A stretch of DNA of 64,000 bases from Liquidambar formosana. Lineage: Eukaryota > Streptophyta > Magnoliopsida > Saxifragales > Altingiaceae. Location of the stretch: NCBI GenBank assembly GCA_039720395.1, contig CM077834.1, forward strand, positions 3,740,607 to 3,804,606, read 5' to 3'. Positions 21,240 to 32,445 of this stretch are shown here, in pieces (the stretch's first letter is position 1; every line of letters begins with the position of its first letter). Below the pieces are notes generated by a model that saw nothing but the letters and a program-made list of their open reading frames with translations, did not search any database and was not told where the DNA came from. The position numbers were made by a program, and so were the translations under genes.

Positions 21240-21950
21240 AGAGATGGATCAAATTGGTGGATGTAGCAGCCCTCTTAGTTAAAAGGTCAACAAAGACGTC
21301 AAACCCATCATAACGAAAATTTAGATGGGCTCTTGTTAGAATCTAAGCCCACTAGATAGTGGGTCCTTGTTACCAGTCCCACTTAGGCAGAAAGTATTGG
21401 ATTCAACTACTTGCTTAATCTCAAGTCCAGTCTGTAGATCGTCGGAGATTGGGCCTTAAAACGTTTTTGGGCCAAGGACATGGCCAGTTTTCATATTGGT
21501 GAGAAATCATCAACTGTACTCGCTGCTCAGGCCGTAAGCCAATAACCCAAGCTGCCAAAGCATCAACGGTTAAAGGCGAAGGCGAAACCAAAACGACGAG
21601 CTTCTGTCTACACGGAGAAGCGTCGCAGATCGTCGGAGGTTATCTCTCTCTTAATCTTTGTTTGGCATCCGAGAAAACGCTGGAAAGGAAAAGAAAATAA
21701 TGAGTCTTTTGACTGGAACTTTTTTTGTATTTTTTTGTTTTTGTCGGTACCAACTTCGTGGTGATCATTTTTATTTTCCTGCATTTTCTCGGCCACCAAA
21801 CGGAGCTTTTAGGGTTTACGTTTTGGATCACTGTAGAATTCTATGGCCTAGAGCACGATCTTGCATTTGTTTGAATTTCTGAATTTGAACTGTTTATTCA
21901 CAGAAATTTCTTGGATTTCAGATCATCGGTCAGTGAGATTCAACACGGAG
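21240..21950 (+). promoter_or_regulatory. Promoter and 5' UTR region of the subunit e gene
   Basis: Sequence before the ATG becomes GC-richer at 21,540-21,660 (AAGGCGAAGGCGAAACC). A possible 5' UTR intron runs from about GGAG|GTTATC (21,639) to TTCACAG (21,903). No clear TATA box was seen. This is inference from composition and splice-like motifs. Confidence 0.35.
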
Positions 21951-24900
21951 ATGGGGTTTCTGGTGACAACCCTAATTTTCATAGTGACGGGAATCATTGC
22001 GTCCCTTTGTACCAGAATCTGCTGCAACAAAGGACCTTCTACTAATTTGTATGCTCTCTCTCTCTCTATATATACGCACGTATATGTGTGCCCTAGTATT
22101 TGAATTGTGGCAGCTGAATTAATTGAATTACTGCCGTGATCTGAAAGTTCAGTTATTCCTATATAGATTTGGGTTTTCTAGCATTGGCGAATGGGTTAGA
22201 CAAACGGAAGCTTAGGCTGTGTTTGGATGAGGAATTTGGAAAAAGAAAATCTGTAGAATTTTGAAATGACAGGAATTTCAGAGTTGATAATTCATAACTG
22301 TCAGAATCGTATTCCTTGTTTGGTTGAAATTTTTATAAATAGGAATTTTTTTCAATAGAATTTCGCAATTACATTGATGGGCGCTGGCGGTGGGTAATGG
22401 GAGTTGCACCTTCGATAAGAAAAGACTTCCTTTTGAGTACATTTAGGATTACCACTTTGCACCCGTCATAGTATTAATTTCACTTGAAATATCAACTCAA
22501 CTTACAAATAAGTAAATAAATAAATTTGTTTGGGATTGGCTAAAAAAGGTGCTGTTTAGTCATCTGTTCCATCTGAGGCTATATGTTCTGATAAATTATA
22601 CTTCGTAGTCAATTACGGAGTACTTTGTTTCTGACAAACTAAATCCATGTCATTATTGCTCGTCCTCTTTATTTTTGACGCTTTGTACATATGCAGTCCT
22701 TGATTTCATTGTACATGAAGAAACACTCCCTTTTGATTTCTTGTTGTTTTCCAAATTCGTGCTACCTTCAACTTCTCCTGAATGCATTTATTTCTTATTT
22801 TAGTGTTTCATTTCCTGGTGTTTGTCCATGCCAACATCCTCAGCTCGACAATGTTTTCAATCTTTATTTTATTTTTTACATTTTTCTTGAGCCATAGGAT
22901 TTCCTTAGTCAGGATTTTTGGGGATTTTGTATATATTTTCCCTAATGTTTTTTGGCTATAGTCATTGCTGCCATTGAAAATGAATATGGTTGCCAACAGA
23001 AAGGAGAGTAGGAATTATATGTTAAAACTTTGTGAGTGTTAAGGTGCTATTGCAATTCTGAATTTTTTTAATCCATGTCAACTCAATCAGCCGGATCTTG
23101 CAGATGAGGTCCTTTACAGATTCATTTCTGAGTGTTTGCAGTGCCTTCTCGCTGATAAAATATGTTTATTTGTTTTAAAAAATGCATGTCCATCAAATAG
23201 ATGCTAATGCATGTTCTTGTTAATGATTAGTGTTACCATGAAAAACCATGGTTCAAAGTTTGATAGTGTTTTGGTGTAGATGATCATGACACCTCTAGAT
23301 TTAGTTAATTCATTCAATTAGCTATTAAGGAACATATCTTATATGTAAAATCATATTAAGCCAACCTCATTATAGTTGGATGGCACCGTGAATTGCTAAA
23401 CTACCAAAATTACATTAGTCTAATTTTCCAACTCATGCCACACTTTTTTGCATGAAAGCTGCTACCCATCAGATTCCTACTATAATTGTTTTAAACTGCA
23501 TAATGTAACTGAAGTGAAAAGAGGGATAAGGTGAGGTAAGGGCCACATGCACAATGCGTGCCACTCTCTGTAGTATACACTAGAGGGAGCGTGCACTTGA
23601 CCTTACTCTGCCCCCTCTTTTCTCTTTAGTTACCTGTTATTTAGCTCATGGTAGATTGTAGAGAGTTTAATGGGTAATCGGTTTCATCACGGTACATAGT
23701 GGATAAGTTTCCAAAATTTGATTTTTTATTAAGTTACTATTTTGCCTTTGAAACTTCAATTTAGATGTAGTTGTCATGGGTTTTTTGGTAATTCAAAGTT
23801 TCCATTCTCCAAAGGATTGGCTTAATATAATAGTATAGTTTTGTTTTTCCTTTATGGTCACTTTAGATTAGAGCTGCTGTAGGATCATCTTATCTTCTTG
23901 TCATTTACAAATGGCTAATCTGTATTTTGTGATGCAGGTTCCACCTAACATTGGTTATTACTGCAACAGTTTGCTGTTGGATGATGTAAGTTCATGTCTG
24001 ATTTTCTTTTTCTTTATTTCTCGAATAATAACTGGATTATGGAACATTTGAGATCTCTATAAAACTGATTTTATATGTCAGACTTATATATTCTTCCTTG
24101 GGCTTCTTTGGGCCCTAGCGTATGTTTTCTTGTGCTCAAGTCACTCTTCATGCATCTATGGATTAGGATAAACAAGTGAAATTCAAGACCATATGAAATA
24201 AATCCAGGTGTTGAATGTGTATTGGGGACTGAAACCCCCTGATTTTTTCTTGGCTCCATGATGGTGTGTTTAGGTGAATGGAAGACTGTATTCTTCTTTT
24301 TTAAACTTCATCAATCCTGTCAGATATTTTCCTCTATAGTATATGCTAAGTTGAACCAGTGGATTTGCAAGCGCAGACTCCTGAATGCTTGAGTACAAGA
24401 CATACCAGTTTGTTCCCATTATACAGCATCAATATTGATGTTCATGAATAGCATAGAATGTAACTGGGAAGATGAAAAGAAAAAGAAAAGGAATATGTGA
24501 GTCTAACTTGTTGACTCGGGTCCTTCACACCCCAAAGTTACAAAGAGGATAATTGTTGAGATTCAGCTCCTCCTGAATCATTGCAATAGTGAAACCGCTC
24601 TCCCAACAAGGTGTTGCAAATCATGGTATAGAGGAGCACTGCTGTAATTTCTCTGAAAGGGCGAAAGTGCGAAACAACTACTCTCAGTTTTTCTGAAGTG
24701 AATGAAGGTGCTCCTATGTACCTTGGTATGCTGCAATTGGTGTTAGTTTGGGGATTGCCTCAATTGTTGAAATTATGACTCTAGAGGAAGAGGTTGTTTT
24801 TCTTGAAGATAAAGTTCTAAATTGCTTACTAATGGACTCAATTTTGTTTGTCATTTCAACTTTGACACTGGCTAAATGGCTGATGACTATATAGTGTTTA

Positions 24901-25212
24901 GGTGCCTATATTGTTGAACTGGATATACTTTTGCTGTGATCAGGAGCTAAATCAGAAGTTTATGCATGTAGCAGCTTGAACTGCACAATTTTTTTTTGAA
25001 GTCAATTTTAAATGACTCAGATTCATTTTCTTTTTCTTTTTTCGTTCAATGATGATATGGTAAACAAACATGTTATTGTGTTTATCACCATGGTATTTTG
25101 TTTCCTTACAATCAGAGTCACTGTATTGTTCTTTTGTTTTATCAGGTGGGCAATTGTATATCTTGCACAGATGAAACCACTCATAGTGCCAATTCTGAGT
25201 GAAGGGGAGTGA
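21951..25212 (+). CDS. VHA-e: V-type H+-ATPase subunit e
   Basis: Three coding exons: 21,951-22,048, 23,938-23,985 and 25,146-25,212. The introns are 1,889 and 1,160 bp, both GT-AG. The spliced product is 70 residues, the usual size of plant subunit e. It starts [10 protein letters not shown], contains [11 protein letters not shown], then [12 protein letters not shown], and ends [11 protein letters not shown], all hallmarks of the family as I know it. Two membrane helices (about 5-25 and 36-58) fit the small hydrophobic V0 subunit. It sits in the membrane sector of the proton pump of vacuole, Golgi and trans-Golgi network, and in yeast (Vma9p) it is needed for assembly. Codons are split at both junctions (TT|G and AT|G), so the splice sites are tightly set. 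The gene is unrelated to its repeat-rich neighbours and looks intact. Confidence 0.95.
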
Positions 25213-26600
25213 GGTTGTTTTTGAAGGAATACATACAACCCTCTTGGTAAACCGGTAAACCGACATTATGGATTGGTCACTGAAGATTATCTGATTTCAG
25301 GTCTAATGGATCATAGATTCCTCATGTTGGATTTGTATGTAATCTTATTGGATCATAGGACATTAAATTGATTCTACACTTGTGTGACTCTTTACTTGCT
25401 TTATAACGGTTGTTTCTTTATCTCTCATTCAATAGTGAAAATTCAGTGGGTGATGATGGGAATGTTAATTTGTAATCTGGATGAAATAAGTGTTGGTAAA
25501 TATAGTCTCTCGTTTTATCAAACAATTCCTCTTATTTTGACTGAAAATGTGAAAGAATAAGGTGCGGGTTCACTTTGTGCATTGCTCCTCTTTCATGTTT
25601 TGCTTATGATTATGTATTCCTCTAATTTGAATAGCTTAATTTAAGCTTGGCTCTTTGTGGGATTGTTTCCCTTAAAAAATTTTAAAAAATAAAAATAAAA
25701 ATGGAGAGAGAGAGGCATCAATGGAAGCTTGGCTGAATTTCTTCCTTTCAGGCTTGGTGAAATGGAGCCACCATAGCTTGATTCATATTTTGATTTGAAA
25801 CCCGCTGGAAAATTTCTCCATTCGTCTTCTGCTATTCCCACCCGGGTTTTGGCCCAAGCCGGTTGTCATGGTAATTTGCTCATACAATTCCCAAATTGGG
25901 CTTTAAGACTGATTCTAGCCCGAGTTTGACTTGAACGTGATTGGTGTAATTCGACCCGCAAATTGTATGGCTACAACAGAATATAATGTATTATGGCTTT
26001 GATTTATAATGCACTACATTTTCCTGTTAGTTTTCTGTGTGTAATTAAGATTTGTGCTGTTGCTGGCTGAGAGGGGATCAATGGTAGATGATTTTAGGCG
26101 TGGGTTTGAACTTTGAAAGCAATGTGAATGAAGAAGTCCTACAAGTGGGGCTGGAAATTGTTGGGTCTTGGTCTTGTGCTTTCTAGTCATTTGCAACACA
26201 CTGCTTTTTCTGGAACACGCGTGCCACACAGTCTTTGACGGGTATTACAAGCATTCACTAGCTTCTCTCTCGGGTCTAAAACTAAAGCACCTTTAATGTG
26301 TGAATTAGACAGGAAAAGAAATCAAATGCTATCACCTTTAACGCGTGGAATATGAAAAGGAAAATAAAAGATGGAGAAAAGAGAAAAACTAAAGCACCTT
26401 TAATTGTGTGAATATGAAATGAAAGGGAAAACAAAAGATGAAGAAAAGAAAAAGTAAATTAAAAGACAAACTATTATCAACGCAGTAGAGACTAGTTTTT
26501 CTCAGTCAATGGATATCTCAACTAGACGAATGTATATAGATCCAACGGTGAACGGTGTAAACGAAAGGCAGAGAATAGATTTGATCCATCGGTGAACGGT
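25213..26600. other. Downstream of subunit e, no gene seen
   Basis: The first part (to about 25,400) is probably 3' UTR of the subunit e gene. From about 25,980 the sequence repeats stretches found at 28,700-29,060 and 29,600-29,800 (for example GAAAGCAATGTGAATGAAGA). Nothing coding was recognised. Confidence 0.5.
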
Positions 26601-27285
26601 GAGCGTTGCCCTTCTCCAATTCAAGAACACCTTTTCCTTCATTAGTTTTGCTTCTTCTGGTTATTGTGATGATCCAATAGTATCCAAAGGTGGTAGATAT
26701 GTCAATGGATCGGATTTTGATCCGAATCCGATCAAAAAATTAGGATATTGTAAGAGAATTGTGATCCAATAATTTGTTAATAATCCGAATTCGATAATAC
26801 GTTACTTAACAAATCAAATTTGGATATTGTCTACAATGAATTAAATAATATATTAGATTATATATTTTATTATTTATTAGTTTACCACATGATTTATGGT
26901 TATTATGAACATTATATATTAAACATGTTAAAATTTATTCTCAAATTTAAAATATATTTCTTATGATCATAAAATTTTTAAATAAGTTCAATTTTTTTTC
27001 CTAAAATTCATGCCAATTTTTTGTTAGCTATACATTTTGTAAGATTATCGGATCTGATCGGATTTTCAGTTGAGCATTCGAAAATAAAAAATTCGGATAT
27101 TGATTTGTATTTTATAGGTCCATTGGATTATCGGATTGGATTGAATCGGATTAAAATTATTTTTTATCGGATCGGATTCGGATATACCATCATTGGATCA
27201 AATCCGACCTAGGTCTAAAAGATGGTGTCTTGGAATGTGAGTAATAATTTCTGTTCATGGGATGGTGTCACATGCGAGGAGAGAG
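26601..27285 (+). pseudogene. RLP N-terminal fragment split by an insertion
   Basis: The first piece (26,601-26,687) translates to ALLQFKNTFSFI-like sequence ending YCDDP, matching residues 40-70 of RLP1. The second piece (27,218-27,275) gives KMVSWNVSNNFCSWDGVTCE, the next part of the LRR N-terminal cap. In RLP1 the two are adjacent. Between them lie about 520 bp rich in GGATCGGAT and AATCCGA motifs. Sequence after CEE falls into GA repeats, so the rest of the gene is missing. Confidence 0.8.
26688..27209. mobile_element. Insertion rich in GGATCGGAT motifs
   Basis: Both ends carry clustered GGATCGGATT / AATCCGATCC words around an AT-rich centre, the layout of some non-autonomous hAT elements. 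Terminal repeats are not clear. Flanks TCCAAAG and TCTAAAAG may be a worn target duplication. Its insertion status is shown by the interrupted RLP fragment. Confidence 0.5.
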
Positions 27286-29530
27286 AGAGAGAGAGAGTCT
27301 ACAAACAAAACAAGAGAAAAAAGAGGAAAAGGGGCGGTGGGGGGGGGAGCATGAAGCAACTCTTAGAAATTGTCAAAACTAAGAGAAGTCAATCACCCTA
27401 CCCACAACCCCCCCCCCCCCCCCCCCCCGGGGAGCCCGCGGCGGAGGGCTTTTCGAGTCTATCATGATTTGGTAAATGAACACGTTATTGTGTTTCCTCA
27501 CACTCATAGTCACTTGTTTCAACAAAATTTAATGTATTATGGATTAATCAGTCATGATATTTTTCTTTGTGAGAGAATGGTTTATGCAGTTGGCTTAATA
27601 AACATTCAAAGAAGCTTCAACATTTTACATAGTAATTTAATGAAACGAATTCAGGTTGGATTTTTTATTTTGGAAAATGCTATTTGTCCAAAATAAATTT
27701 CCCAAATACAAAATGCCACATAATGTTACAATAATAACAACCCACAAATTTGAATTGGAACAGTGAGATCCGATACCAAGATGTTACCTTATTTGGAATC
27801 TTGAATTTGAGAAAAAATTTTGGTATATGTGATATTGATTTTTTTTTTCTTTTTTTGGTAATAAGGAAATTTTCATTGATCGAAAGAGGAAAGAAATGGC
27901 CAAAAAAATGGAGCTTTGCTCGAAAGGAAATCCCGGACCTGCAGTTCGTAGTGGGGGAATTTTCAGAAATGAACATGACTGCTTGGGCCTTGGGCCATAG
28001 CCATGAGAGTATATCTTGCTGAGGGTAATCTTGCTGAGGCTTTTGTGCCTAAAAATGTATGGATGATAATTGTCTTCACATTGGTGTAGAAGAACTTGTT
28101 TCTTGAATGCACCTATACTTCACCACTTGTCTAAATAATTAAGGAGAATTGATTGTATGTGCATTCCTTTATTTACATTATGTTTGTGAACATGCATGTG
28201 CTTATGTGTTCATGTTCGCATGTCTGTAGCAATATATTTGCGAATAATTTTTATGTGTGCATCACATGGGAGCCAATGTTATGGGAAGTAAACGTCAACT
28301 GAAGCCAGTAAGCACAAAATGAAGAAAGAAGAAATTAAGATGATTTTGATGAAGTCATGAAGCTGACAATATGATGCTTGTAAAGAGGAAGACTTTAGGA
28401 ATTTGGGACTGAAACTTTTTTATTTATTTTGGGGTAATTTGGGACTGAAACTGTAATCTGTCCAACATAAGAACTTGGACCACTTTATGAAAGTATTTAG
28501 GTGGGGTGGAAATTTGTGATGACTTTGTTGACTGGAGTGCCACTTAGATGCATTATAACCTGTTAGATCCTAGACTAATGGTTTATCAGGACTTTTGGAA
28601 GCGTGTGACACATATTAACAAAAGGCTAACAAAAGGCGTCAATAAAAAATGAACCGAAACGATTTGGAAGAAATTATTTGTCGGATGACCTCATTAATTT
28701 TGTGCTTTGACTTGGAAGAAGCCTCTCATATATAGTTGAAACTTGAAAGCAATGTGAATGAAGAAGATGATTATCATGAAGTGAAGCCAACGACATAATG
28801 CTTGAGCGCCTAACAGATTAATCTGCCATCTCTGCAAGCACTGTTGTCCTCGTCTACATGGCTTGTAAAATGGAAGATTTTGGGGAATTTGGGATTGACA
28901 CTGATTTTTATAGTCAGATGATTTAGAATCCTTGTGTAGTTTTTTTCCATCGTAAAAAATTAAATATTCAAAACGATATAGTCCAAAATAATATTTAGAA
29001 TGTCTCACAAGTGGGACGGTAAATTGTTGGGTCTTCATCAAGTGCGTGCTTGTTAGCTATTTGCCTCCATTAACAGGGCCAATGGCATGATAGCCTATCT
29101 AGTGGCATTTTTCTTGTTTGTCGAGTGTGCAATTTCAGATTCAAATTTATGAAAAAACATTACCACCCATTTATTGATAATAGGGGGTTAGGGGTAAGAG
29201 TAAATTCTATCGATTGTCAAATATATATATATATAATGACAATTTAATTACAAGCCACTTTAATTCCACACAAATCAAGTCCTGTCACATCTACATATAT
29301 ATTTATCCATTTGTTACGGCCCACTCTTGTCATCAACCAATGGATTTTCTCTAACCACAACAATAGTTCCATTCTCAACGTACACAAGCTTGGCTTTAAT
29401 TTGTTGCACACTTGAGTTCAAAAAAGGTTGATGACTAGAAAGGAGTTTAAGACCATCCGATCCTAAGATTGAGTTAAAAGACAGAAAAGCAAAGACTGTA
29501 TAGTCTGAAAACTCCAAATATCAGACTGTG
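27214..29530 (+). repeat. Segmental duplication, left copy
   Basis: Apart from indels this stretch matches 53,883-56,760 throughout: the RLP cap fragment, GA repeat, TTCGAGTCTATCATGATTTG, the LINE RNase H relic, TCATGAAGCTGACAATAT, and GGTTGATGACTAGAAAGGAG. It holds no intact gene. A 20-C run lies at 27,409-27,428. Confidence 0.85.
27920..28010 (+). pseudogene. LINE RNase H fragment
   Basis: The sequence (GAAATCCCGGACCTGCAG... to GGGCCTTGGGCC) reads as NPGPA-GGIFRNE-like peptide in its sister at 54,790-54,890. That is the first strand of the RNase H domain in plant LINE polyproteins. Similar scraps occur at 48,505-48,600 and 49,120-49,205. All are tiny and broken. Confidence 0.55.
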
Positions 29531-30566
29531 TAAACGCGAAATTGTGTGATTCTAGCATGACAGACTAATACGAATGTAATTATTGTAATGCTCACGAGAA
29601 TTGTGTTGCAACAAAATATAATGTATTATGACATGAATTAATGCACTACACTTTCCTTCTAACTTTGCGTGTAAGAAATGGTTTATGGCTTTATGGTACT
29701 GTTGGGTGAATGGGACCAATGATAGTACACGCATCCCACGTTAAGAGTTTTTAGCGGGGTCTAGTCGAGCATTCTATAGCTTTTCACGCGGTTTTAAAAC
29801 TAAAGCACCTTTAGTGTAGAAAAATGCTTGTGTGACGACCTCATTGGTTCCTCTCTGACCGTCTACCTAAGTATGGGTCCAATACCTATGCATTGTACTT
29901 AAAAGTTGATCACACGCTTTAGATTACTTTAATTTTCTCATGGTCAATGCGCGTCATCTCCGTTCAACGAGACGGGTCTTCAGAGCTAGGATGATTTCGA
30001 GGTAATTGCCATTGTTGTGACACGCGGGTTTAACAAGCATTCTATAGATTCTCTCACTAATGGAGTCGAGAGTCGGAACAACTAAACTTTGTAATCTTTT
30101 TTACGTACTTAATGTGGTTTCAAGCAATGAAATGCTAGCAACAAGCGTAAAAAAAGGAAGGAATGCATTCATGTAGGGTGCTGGCACTGGTGGAGAAAAC
30201 GTGAATAAGAAAATGAACTATGAAATTATTATTATTATTTATTATTAATTGACACTTTAAATTGAGATTTCTATGGTTAGGTGATTTTGGAATCATTTCT
30301 TCTGGGATTTTTTGTATTGATTTTTTCTGAAATAAAAAAAATTAGATATTCAGAATGATATATAATCCAAAATCATATGCATGACATGCATCATAATTTT
30401 TACTAATGTCTGACAAGTGGGACTTTAAATTGTTGGGTCTTTTTCGTGAGGTTGTTAGCTATTGACATACATTCACTTGGTGCTAATATATTGACAATTC
30501 ACAAGCCATTTTAATCCCACACAAGACAATCTTCCAAGATATTACGTCAATGATGTGCCACAGTAA
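29531..30566. other. Repeat-derived intergenic sequence, no gene seen
   Basis: Parts recur at 26,000-26,300 and 53,160-53,880 (for example GATGATTTCGAGGTAATTGCC and AAGCATTCTATAGATTCTCT). The site CTCACTAATGGAG at 30,054 is the empty site for the MITE at 53,447. Confidence 0.6.
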
Positions 30567-30842
30567 TGCTTTGTTTGGTTCCGGATTTTATCAGGAAGAA
30601 AATTAAATATGGGGAATTGTATTTTTTCTTGTTTGGCAGATTACAGAAAATTGAAAGAAGAAATTTTATATTTTCCTTTTATTTTCTTTCTTTCTCATTT
30701 TTTATTTTTATTTTATGTTTGGTAAATAAAATAAATTTCATCTAATGTAATTTTATATTTTCCTTTTATTTTCTTTTCTTCTCATTTTTTTTTTCCTTCT
30801 CTGTTTTTTTTCCCTAGTGAAATCTGGGAAACAAACATAGCA
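30567..30842. mobile_element. Tourist-like MITE
   Basis: TGCTTTGTTTGGTTCCGG and GGGAAACAAACATAGCA form inverted ends, with TAA on each side (30,564-30,566, 30,843-30,845). It is related to the element at 53,447-53,673. Confidence 0.65.
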
Positions 30843-30849
30843 TAAGAAT

Positions 30850-31310
30850 CCTTAGCAAGACTTGTAGCATCAACATATATAACCAAAGTCTCCCTCGTTG
30901 TATCATCTGTCTCCAAGTTTGATTCTTTAATTTGTGTCACGCTTTTGAGTTCAAAAAGATTGATGACTAGGAAGGAGTTCAAGACCTTGGGAAGACTTGG
31001 ACTTTTCCATTGACTTGGCAGTATTAAATAGTACCCGTATCCACGTAACCTTCTGCCTCAACTAAATTGATCCATTCTCATTTCTTTAGGGCGTGTTTGG
31101 TTGTACAATTCGGGATTTCATCACAAATAAGTATAAATAGTATGTTGTATTGCTCTCAAGGTTTCTGTTTTTGTTGGTGTTAAGCTCACAGATTTCAACT
31201 ACAATTTGAAAAGCAACACATTTCTTATGGGGGCTCACTCGATCATGACTGGAAATGTTTTCTTTATAAATATACATATTGAATAAAAAAATTTCAGTTA
31301 AAATGAACAA
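30850..31310 (+). pseudogene. Scar of a deleted RLP gene (promoter joined to 3' flank)
   Basis: The stretch at 30,870-31,089 matches the RLP1 promoter, ending in CATTGACTTGGCAGTATTAAATAGTA (compare 43,804-43,830) and CTTCTGCCTCAACTAAATTG. Instead of an ATG, the sequence from about 31,150 matches the flank 3' of RLP1 (TGTTAAGCTCACAGATT; compare 48,066). The coding region is absent. Confidence 0.6.
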
Positions 31311-31703
31311 TCGGTTTAAGAAAATGCTATTATTTCCTAAATATTTCTCTAAATATTTTTCCCCCTAATCATATGGTTATTGACGTGGCATTCATTTAAA
31401 AACATCCAAAAATCCATGTGGTGACGTAATTGTTGCCACGTTATTAGAGAACGAAATTAAGTATAAAATATAGGGATGAATAGCACATTAGCACTGCTCA
31501 TCAGTTTATATGTGGGAACATAACTCATAAAGGATAAAAGGAAAAAAAAAGAAAAGGGAAAGCCCTATAGAGCATCAGAGGTTCATTTTGACTTCTAACA
31601 TTTCTTGCTGTGGCTTATTAGACGTAATCGTTTACTTAAAAAATTTGCAAAATGGAAAGCCCTACAGAGCATCGAAGGTTCATTTGCTTCTTGAAATTGT
31701 TTA
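31311..31703. other. Insertion site of the Tat element, no gene seen
   Basis: This carries a local repeat: AAAATTTGCAAAATGGAAAG with CCCTA-AGAGCATC-AGGTTCAT appears around 31,560 and 31,645, and part of it recurs right of the element at 43,418-43,441. Confidence 0.5.
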
Positions 31704-31708
31704 CGCGG

Positions 31709-32411
31709 TGTGTGGAAATATCTCTGAACTGAGGTCTCAACTCGGGATGGAAGGTTCAGGTCTGAAACGTTGACACGTGGCGAAGATTGCTCAACCAGGC
31801 TAACCACAACGCACATGATTCACCTCCGAAGATCCAGCTCGGGGCAAGGGGTTAAATCACTTGACTTGACACGTGGGAGGCCTGCACGGTAGGACCTGCT
31901 GCAAAGCACGTGATCTTCCAACTCGGTTCCTGGCTTCCACCTCGGGACACCTGTCTTATGACTCATACTACACTCCAAATCCTACTACAGTCCAAAACTG
32001 TCCTAGCAGCTGTAATTCCTGACACAGCGGTTACAAGAAACCACGATTCCCTGGCCAACCACGGTCACCAAACTATGGTCAGACGGTTATGGGTAAACCA
32101 TGGTCAGATCTGACCTAACCCAAGCAGTTATCTGACCTCACATGGTCAGTCCGTACAGGTGGGTATAAAAAGAATACGATACAGCCTAATTTGGTAAGCT
32201 ACAGTAACCTAATTCTCTGGAATCCATCTTCTTCCTTGCCTTATTCTCCACAGTACAGCTTTCTGACTTAAGCTTTGGAGATGGCACGGCCAAAACCCAC
32301 CTTGGCCTACCCTCTGACCCATTTTTTCCAAGCTTGTGATTGCAGGTCCAGGCGAGGGAGCAAGCTCCATCATCAACACGTAGTTCGGGGAGCAAGATTT
32401 TACCCCGTACA
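31709..32411 (+). repeat. 5' LTR of the Tat element
   Basis: It is 703 bp, TG...CA, with TATAAAAA at 32,164-32,171 as likely promoter. Two or more TTGACACGTGG-like words upstream could be G-box-type elements. By eye it differs from the 3' LTR at five positions, four of them in the last 210 bp. Confidence 0.93.
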
Positions 32412-32414
32412 ATT

Positions 32415-32432
32415 TGGCGCCGTCTGTGGGAA
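32415..32432 (+). other. Primer binding site
   Basis: TGGCGCCGTCTGTGGGAA lies three bases after the LTR. TGG is complementary to the tRNA CCA end and GCGCC to a plant tRNA acceptor stem (Asp- or Arg-like). The exact tRNA was not determined. Confidence 0.7.
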
Positions 32433-32445
32433 CCATCGCGATAAG

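Noticed and set aside
22211..22350. GGCTGTGTTTGGATGAGG in intron 1 of the subunit e gene
   Set aside because: It looks like one end of a Tourist-type MITE, but no matching right end or TAA/TTA duplication was found.
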